A stretch of 8,121 nucleotides of DNA, taken from assembly GCA_938021445.1 (NCBI GenBank), contig CALIGR010000012.1, positions 1-8,121 of the forward strand, written 5' to 3'. The notes under the pieces were generated by a model, which worked only from the letters and a program-made list of their open reading frames with translations, was not told the origin of the DNA and searched no databases. The translations under genes and the position numbers were made by a program. Shown here piece after piece: positions 5,569 through 8,121 of this stretch. The stretch comes from an uncultured Candidatus Altimarinota bacterium. Its GTDB lineage: Bacteria; Patescibacteriota; Gracilibacteria; UBA4473. The first letter of the stretch is position 1; every line of letters starts with the position of its first letter.

Positions 5569-6474
5569 CTAAAGTATTCTTTCTTGTGCGAGCTTTGCTC
5601 CTAGGGCAATTCCGGTATCGATTACATCCAGTGGGAACGCTTCACCATTTTTCTGGTTGATTTGAAAATTAGGATTTATCTTTTTATTTCCCGTAGAAAA
5701 TTCTTCTCTTAGAAGTTCTAGATACTCATCTCTTGGGATCGAAATAAAACCTCGAGGTGAAATCAATCGGAGACTATTTAAAACCGAATCGGGATCATCA
5801 AATTTAACCTCTTCAGCTAAAAGAAAATCACTGCCACTAGCATAAACAGATCCCAAGCCTTGTTGACGTTCTTCGTCGTAATAATTTACCAGTACTGCAA
5901 TCTGAGACGTTTTAATTCGGTCAGCTCTTTCTTTTGAGAAAGGTATAAACCTATATTTTGGATCAGGATCGTAGATGCCAAAACTTTGGTGTTGATCAGA
6001 GTAAGCTGGGCATTTTGCACTTGGGAAATACTCAGCGGTGTAGGCATTGAAATCAGCATCTGAAGTAGAGTAGAGCGTGTCAGGCCTAATGACAAAACGA
6101 TGGTCTTGTGCATGAAGCCTTTTTAAACCTTCAAACTTAGTAATAAGTTTTTCTGGAGGTTGGCAGGGTTGGTTAATGACGATAGTCGTTAATTCACCGG
6201 TAAGAGACATTAACCTAAAAATTAAAGCTTCCGAACCGTAGTTAACAAAGCTTAAGTTGTAGTGAGTAGATTCATCTTTTTCTGCAGCAATCAGTGCAAC
6301 AACATCGTTTAAGGTTTTCCTGACTCGCAGATACAAATCAGTAGTTTCTTCTTCGTCATGACTTTCGTGTGAGGCTTCAAATTGCGCCCGTATATCTCCA
6401 CCGTATTGTGGAAGCGCTATATACCAAAAAGAATCTTGTCCAAACTCATGTGGTCCCCAGTTTAATCTAATCAT
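5569..6474 (-). CDS. Uncharacterised 301-residue cytoplasmic protein, faint kinase N-lobe-like pattern
   Basis: I do not recognise this gene. The 301-residue product has no signal peptide or membrane helix. Residues 1-45 are polar and acidic (HDEEETTD at 39-46). Residues 74-151 loosely follow a protein-kinase or aminoglycoside-phosphotransferase N-lobe: a glycine-turn segment FVNYGSEALIFRL (76-88), a strand TIVINQP (97-103) where a kinase would carry its lysine but this has Asn101, a helix with Glu115 (KFEGLKRLH), and a hinge-like YTAEYFP (145-151). The remainder has QIAVLVNYYDEERQQGLGSV (191-210) and SGSDFLLAEE (213-222), but no HxD catalytic loop or DFG. If the fold is real it is a pseudokinase or a highly diverged member. 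This reading is weak; an unrelated fold is just as possible. The gene is divergent from the WYL-like gene across 146 bp and ends in TAG. Confidence 0.7.
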   Translation of the reverse strand: MIRLNWGPHEFGQDSFWYIALPQYGGDIRAQFEASHESHDEEETTDLYLRVRKTLNDVVALIAAEKDESTHYNLSFVNYGSEALIFRLMSLTGELTTIVINQPCQPPEKLITKFEGLKRLHAQDHRFVIRPDTLYSTSDADFNAYTAEYFPSAKCPAYSDQHQSFGIYDPDPKYRFIPFSKERADRIKTSQIAVLVNYYDEERQQGLGSVYASGSDFLLAEEVKFDDPDSVLNSLRLISPRGFISIPRDEYLELLREEFSTGNKKINPNFQINQKNGEAFPLDVIDTGIALGAKLAQERIL

Positions 6475-6484
6475 TTAGCTTCTA

Positions 6485-6511
6485 AATATATTATTTTATT
6501 GGTTTAGTCAA
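6485..6511 (-). promoter_or_regulatory. Candidate promoter for the 301-residue gene
   Basis: On the minus strand TTGACT (plus 6506-6511, 5 of 6 matches to the -35 consensus) is followed after 15 bp by TATATT (6485-6490, 5 of 6 to the -10). The 15-bp spacer is shorter than optimal. The predicted start near 6478 leaves about 4 bases before the ATG at 6474, again close to leaderless. The AT richness of the region makes the -10 easy to match by chance. Confidence 0.35.
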
Positions 6512-6581
6512 TGAGCGTTAGAAATTAAGGAAAGAGGGAGGAGCGAGAAAAGAAGAAATTGTTATTATTTCAAAAATAAGT

Positions 6582-6597
6582 AATTATTTAAATAATT
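6582..6597. repeat. 16-bp perfect palindrome upstream of the WYL-like gene
   Basis: The sequence AATTATTT followed directly by AAATAATT is a perfect palindrome with no spacer, ending 23 bases before the ATG at 6621. A related imperfect inverted repeat (TTATTT and AAATAA) lies just upstream at about 6564-6578. It could be an operator for a dimeric regulator or a cruciform-prone AT tract. Being made only of A and T in an AT-rich gap, it may have no function. The same gap holds a purine-rich tract around 6530-6560. Confidence 0.35.
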
Positions 6598-6620
6598 TTA
6601 TATTTCTTAAATTTATTAAA

Positions 6621-6938
6621 ATGAATAACCACGACATATTTATTTCTGCAATAAACGAAAAAAAACTATTAAAGGTTTCGATCAATTCGAAGGAAAAAGG
6701 AGCTATCGAAAGAATTTGTGTACCATTTGACTTTGGGCCATCAAGACGAAACTTAGAAGTAAATCCGGACCGTTACCATTTTTATGACTTAGACAGTCCA
6801 GAGGGGATCCATAACCTGTCGATTACTCCTGATCAACTTCTTGAAATAGAAAAGCTCGAAAAAAAATTTAGTCCAGAAAATTACATCTCTTGGTCACCTA
6901 ATTGGTTTGTAGCTAGAGACTGGGGGCTTTATTCTTAA
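6621..6938 (+). CDS. Compact WYL-like single-domain protein
   Basis: This 105-residue protein has no helix-turn-helix or membrane segment. Its layout matches the core of a WYL domain: an opening helix and strand (IFISAINEKKLLKVSIN, 6-22), a turn ending in the Arg-hydrophobic-x-x-Pro motif ERICVPFDFGP (30-40), a YHFYDLDSPEGIHNLSI strand pair (52-68), and the DQLLEIEKLEKKF helix or strand (71-83) that in WYL domains precedes the closing segment. The distinctive motifs PFDFGPSRR (35-43), PDRYHFYDLDSP (49-60) and ending FVARDWGLYS (96-105) suggest a conserved family of its own. WYL domains sense ligands in transcription regulators of defence and stress genes, so a stand-alone domain would be a ligand-binding or partner protein. 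The assignment rests on pattern only. It is followed 155 bp later by the 255-residue gene. There is no Shine-Dalgarno sequence; a TATATT at 6599-6604 is a possible -10. Confidence 0.65.
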   Translation: MNNHDIFISAINEKKLLKVSINSKEKGAIERICVPFDFGPSRRNLEVNPDRYHFYDLDSPEGIHNLSITPDQLLEIEKLEKKFSPENYISWSPNWFVARDWGLYS

Positions 6939-7093
6939 GTCTGAAAATTAGGCCACCGGATTTATTAACGGCATAAGGAATTCTCAAAAAATTTACTAGT
7001 TTTAGTTTTTAAATTAGGCTATGTGTTTATGCTCAAGAGGTTAAGTCTATAGATGTTTTTGGATGTCTAGGCGAATGTAAAATTACAGAAATA
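6939..7093. other. 155-bp intergenic gap without a recognisable element
   Basis: This is the longest gap in the window. It is AT-rich, with no terminator hairpin, tRNA or convincing promoter pair. The frame of the downstream gene stays open back to about 7013 but contains no ATG, GTG or TTG, so the gene cannot credibly be extended upstream of its ATG at 7094. A seven-codon frame beginning ATG at 7021 and ending TAA at 7044 is probably chance. Confidence 0.5.
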
Positions 7094-7861
7094 ATGGATA
7101 TTTATAAAATAATTTCAGCGAAATTAGGTGAATCAACTTTCATTTATAATAATCAAGAGTCTAAAGGAGTTTTTATCGAAGAATTTACTAAGTTTAAACT
7201 TAGAGATGGTAGAGAAGTAACTCTAGATGTTTCACCCGAAAATCCACAGATTATTACTTCCGATTTAGATACAAAATTTTCAAAAGAAAATATAATTGAG
7301 CGCAAGATTGGTATAATTATTCAACAAAAATTTTGGATTAAAGACTTTAGCTACCAAGAAAAAAACAAGGTATTCGTTCTTAATTTATTACCGGCAGATT
7401 CAAGGGCTATGAATACCGACAATTACATTTCAACAGATATCATTAATCAACTAGAATCAGCAAATAAAACATTCCCGACAACAGTTCTTACCGAGCTTTG
7501 CAGAGAAATAAATGTGAATTATAAACATAATAATTTATACAGTTTAGTAATGCTACAAAGGGCCATATTGGATCATGTCCCTCCATTTTTTAATTCTAAT
7601 AATTTTCAAAGCGTTGTCGCGAATTATGGTTGGGGGAAAAGTAATAAAAATCTTATTGAAAAGCTTGAAAGTAGCTTGCGAAATGTAGCTGATAAGACCC
7701 TTCACCAAAAAGTACGAGAAAAAGAAGTCTTGCTAACTCTGGAAGAGGTAGACTTTAGAGCTGCATTAAACAGTCTATTAGGTGAGGTTGTTCGTATATC
7801 TATGTTAAGCAGCGAAGGAACTACTCAGCTTCGCTCCGTGATGTCAATCCTTAAAAAATAA
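7094..7861 (+). CDS. Uncharacterised 255-residue protein with conserved-looking C-terminal module
   Basis: I recognise no named domain. The 255-residue product is soluble with no signal peptide. The N-terminal part (1-100) looks beta-rich (GVFIEEFTKFKLRDGREVTL, 25-44; ERKIGIIIQQKFWIKDF, 69-85). The C-terminal part (about 125-240) is helical with motifs that look conserved: LYSLVMLQRAILDHVPPFF (148-166), VANYGWGKSNK (175-185), LRNVADKTLHQKVREKE (195-211) and VDFRAALNSLLGEVVR (219-234). I have an impression of the LDHxPPxF, GKS and LHxxxRxKE pattern in scattered hypothetical proteins, patchy across bacteria, which would fit an accessory gene. GKS here is not a Walker A (no GxxxxGKS). Codon composition is AT-rich, about 23-37% GC on lines counted, below genes such as the GFA-like one. 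It probably belongs with the WYL-like gene upstream. Confidence 0.7.
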   Translation: MDIYKIISAKLGESTFIYNNQESKGVFIEEFTKFKLRDGREVTLDVSPENPQIITSDLDTKFSKENIIERKIGIIIQQKFWIKDFSYQEKNKVFVLNLLPADSRAMNTDNYISTDIINQLESANKTFPTTVLTELCREINVNYKHNNLYSLVMLQRAILDHVPPFFNSNNFQSVVANYGWGKSNKNLIEKLESSLRNVADKTLHQKVREKEVLLTLEEVDFRAALNSLLGEVVRISMLSSEGTTQLRSVMSILKK

Positions 7862-7981
7862 GTACGAGACTATACCTGTTTTTTATAACGAACCCTCGAT
7901 CAGCAGGCCCCAAATCTCACAACAAATTTTTTATATCCCCAAAATACTATAAAATCTGAATACTCTTTAAAACACACCGAA
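7862..7981. other. 120-bp gap before the VF530 gene
   Basis: No terminator hairpin with a T-tract follows the 255-residue gene. A short GC-richer patch near 7891-7910 folds into nothing I can support; a GGTTCG on the minus strand lacks the rest of a tRNA. On the plus strand TATAAA at 7948-7953 is a plausible -10 for the VF530 gene, with a predicted start near 7960 and a leader of about 20 bases. No matching -35 is clear. Confidence 0.4.
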
Positions 7982-8121
7982 ATGAATGTTACCAACGATC
8001 CTCTGCACGGCATCAAGCTCGCGACGATTGTAGAGTCGCTTGTTGATACATACGGATGGGAGAGCTTGGGGCAGAAAGTAAACATTCGGTGTTTTAATTC
8101 CGATCCATCGGTTTCCTCAAG
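7982..8121 (+). CDS. VF530-family DNA-binding protein, N-terminal fragment
   Basis: The frame from the ATG at 7982 runs off the window edge after 46 codons. It reads [20 protein letters not shown] and continues with [19 protein letters not shown] and then NSDPSVSS. The markers NDPLHGxxL, the YGWExLG segment, IRCF and DPSxxSS are characteristic of VF530 (formerly DUF2132), a family of about 70-80 residues named for a Vibrio fischeri protein whose structure suggested DNA binding. The C-terminal KFLRKTPWAR-type segment expected next lies outside the window. GC content is clearly higher than in the preceding two genes, marking the end of the AT-rich segment. A second ATG is out of frame. There is no Shine-Dalgarno sequence (caccgaa before the ATG). 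The cellular role is unknown. Confidence 0.88.
   Translation, partial: MNVTNDPLHGIKLATIVESLVDTYGWESLGQKVNIRCFNSDPSVSS

Noticed and set aside
7670..7730. HEPN-type RNase motif in the 255-residue protein (Arg196 to His204)
   Set aside because: The spacing is Arg-x7-His, not the Arg-x4-6-His of HEPN RNases, and no other HEPN features are seen.
7885..7925. Possible tRNA or attachment-site remnant (GGTTCG on the minus strand)
   Set aside because: There is no acceptor or anticodon stem, no matching D-arm, and no repeat of the sequence elsewhere in the window.
7900..8085. 61-residue minus-strand open frame near the right end
   Set aside because: It is antisense to the VF530 fragment, which has strong family motifs; no support for a protein on this strand.
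1..8121. Recoded TGA (glycine or tryptophan) genetic code
   Set aside because: Complete conserved proteins are obtained with the standard code and none needs read-through of a TGA.

Overview
The window is a gene-dense stretch of bacterial chromosome with moderately low GC: hand counts on sample lines give about 45-50% in some genes and about 25-37% in the last third. It holds 15 protein-coding genes, two of them cut by the window edges. I see no RNA genes, CRISPR arrays or insertion sequences, and no gap longer than about 155 bases. None of the 14 visible start codons has a convincing Shine-Dalgarno sequence; starts are preceded by A/T-rich sequence. The 14 visible stop codons are 12 TAA, 2 TAG and no TGA. 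A lipoprotein signal suggests a cell with a lipoprotein pathway. The families (DUF2892, DUF2164, VF530, lmo0937, AI-2E permease, GFA-like, CIA30) are too widespread to fix the taxon. A bacterium from a group that rarely uses Shine-Dalgarno sequences (Bacteroidota, or a candidate phylum such as Patescibacteria) fits best, but this is inference.

Layout. (1) Positions 1-416: the 3' end of a DUF2892 membrane gene converges on a two-helix membrane protein gene. (2) 417-1683: an orphan DNA methyltransferase is divergent from that small gene across 47 bp holding a symmetric -10 element, and convergent with a zinc-type GFA-like protein. (3) 1730-2422: a CIA30-domain lipoprotein lies upstream of the GFA-like gene on the minus strand. 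(4) 2471-3732: a minus-strand cluster of a PH-domain membrane protein, a 51-residue lmo0937-family protein and an acidic coiled-coil protein ends in a clear intrinsic terminator. (5) 3757-4734: an AI-2E family permease is divergent from the PH gene, with only 24 bp between start codons. (6) 4780-6474: a minus-strand run of an unrecognised 301-residue protein, a four-helix membrane protein and a DUF2164 protein. (7) 6621-7861: two AT-rich, plus-strand accessory-looking genes, a compact WYL-like protein and an unrecognised 255-residue protein. (8) 7982-end: the start of a VF530-family DNA-binding protein.

Most of the window is housekeeping-like or conserved-hypothetical content in short transcription units, with an envelope bias (six membrane proteins and one lipoprotein). 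No complete known defence or mobile system is visible. The best candidates for undescribed biology are the AT-rich pair at 6621-7861, the 301-residue protein with a faint kinase N-lobe-like pattern, and the unusual initiation signals, including a possibly leaderless methyltransferase mRNA fired from a shared symmetric promoter.
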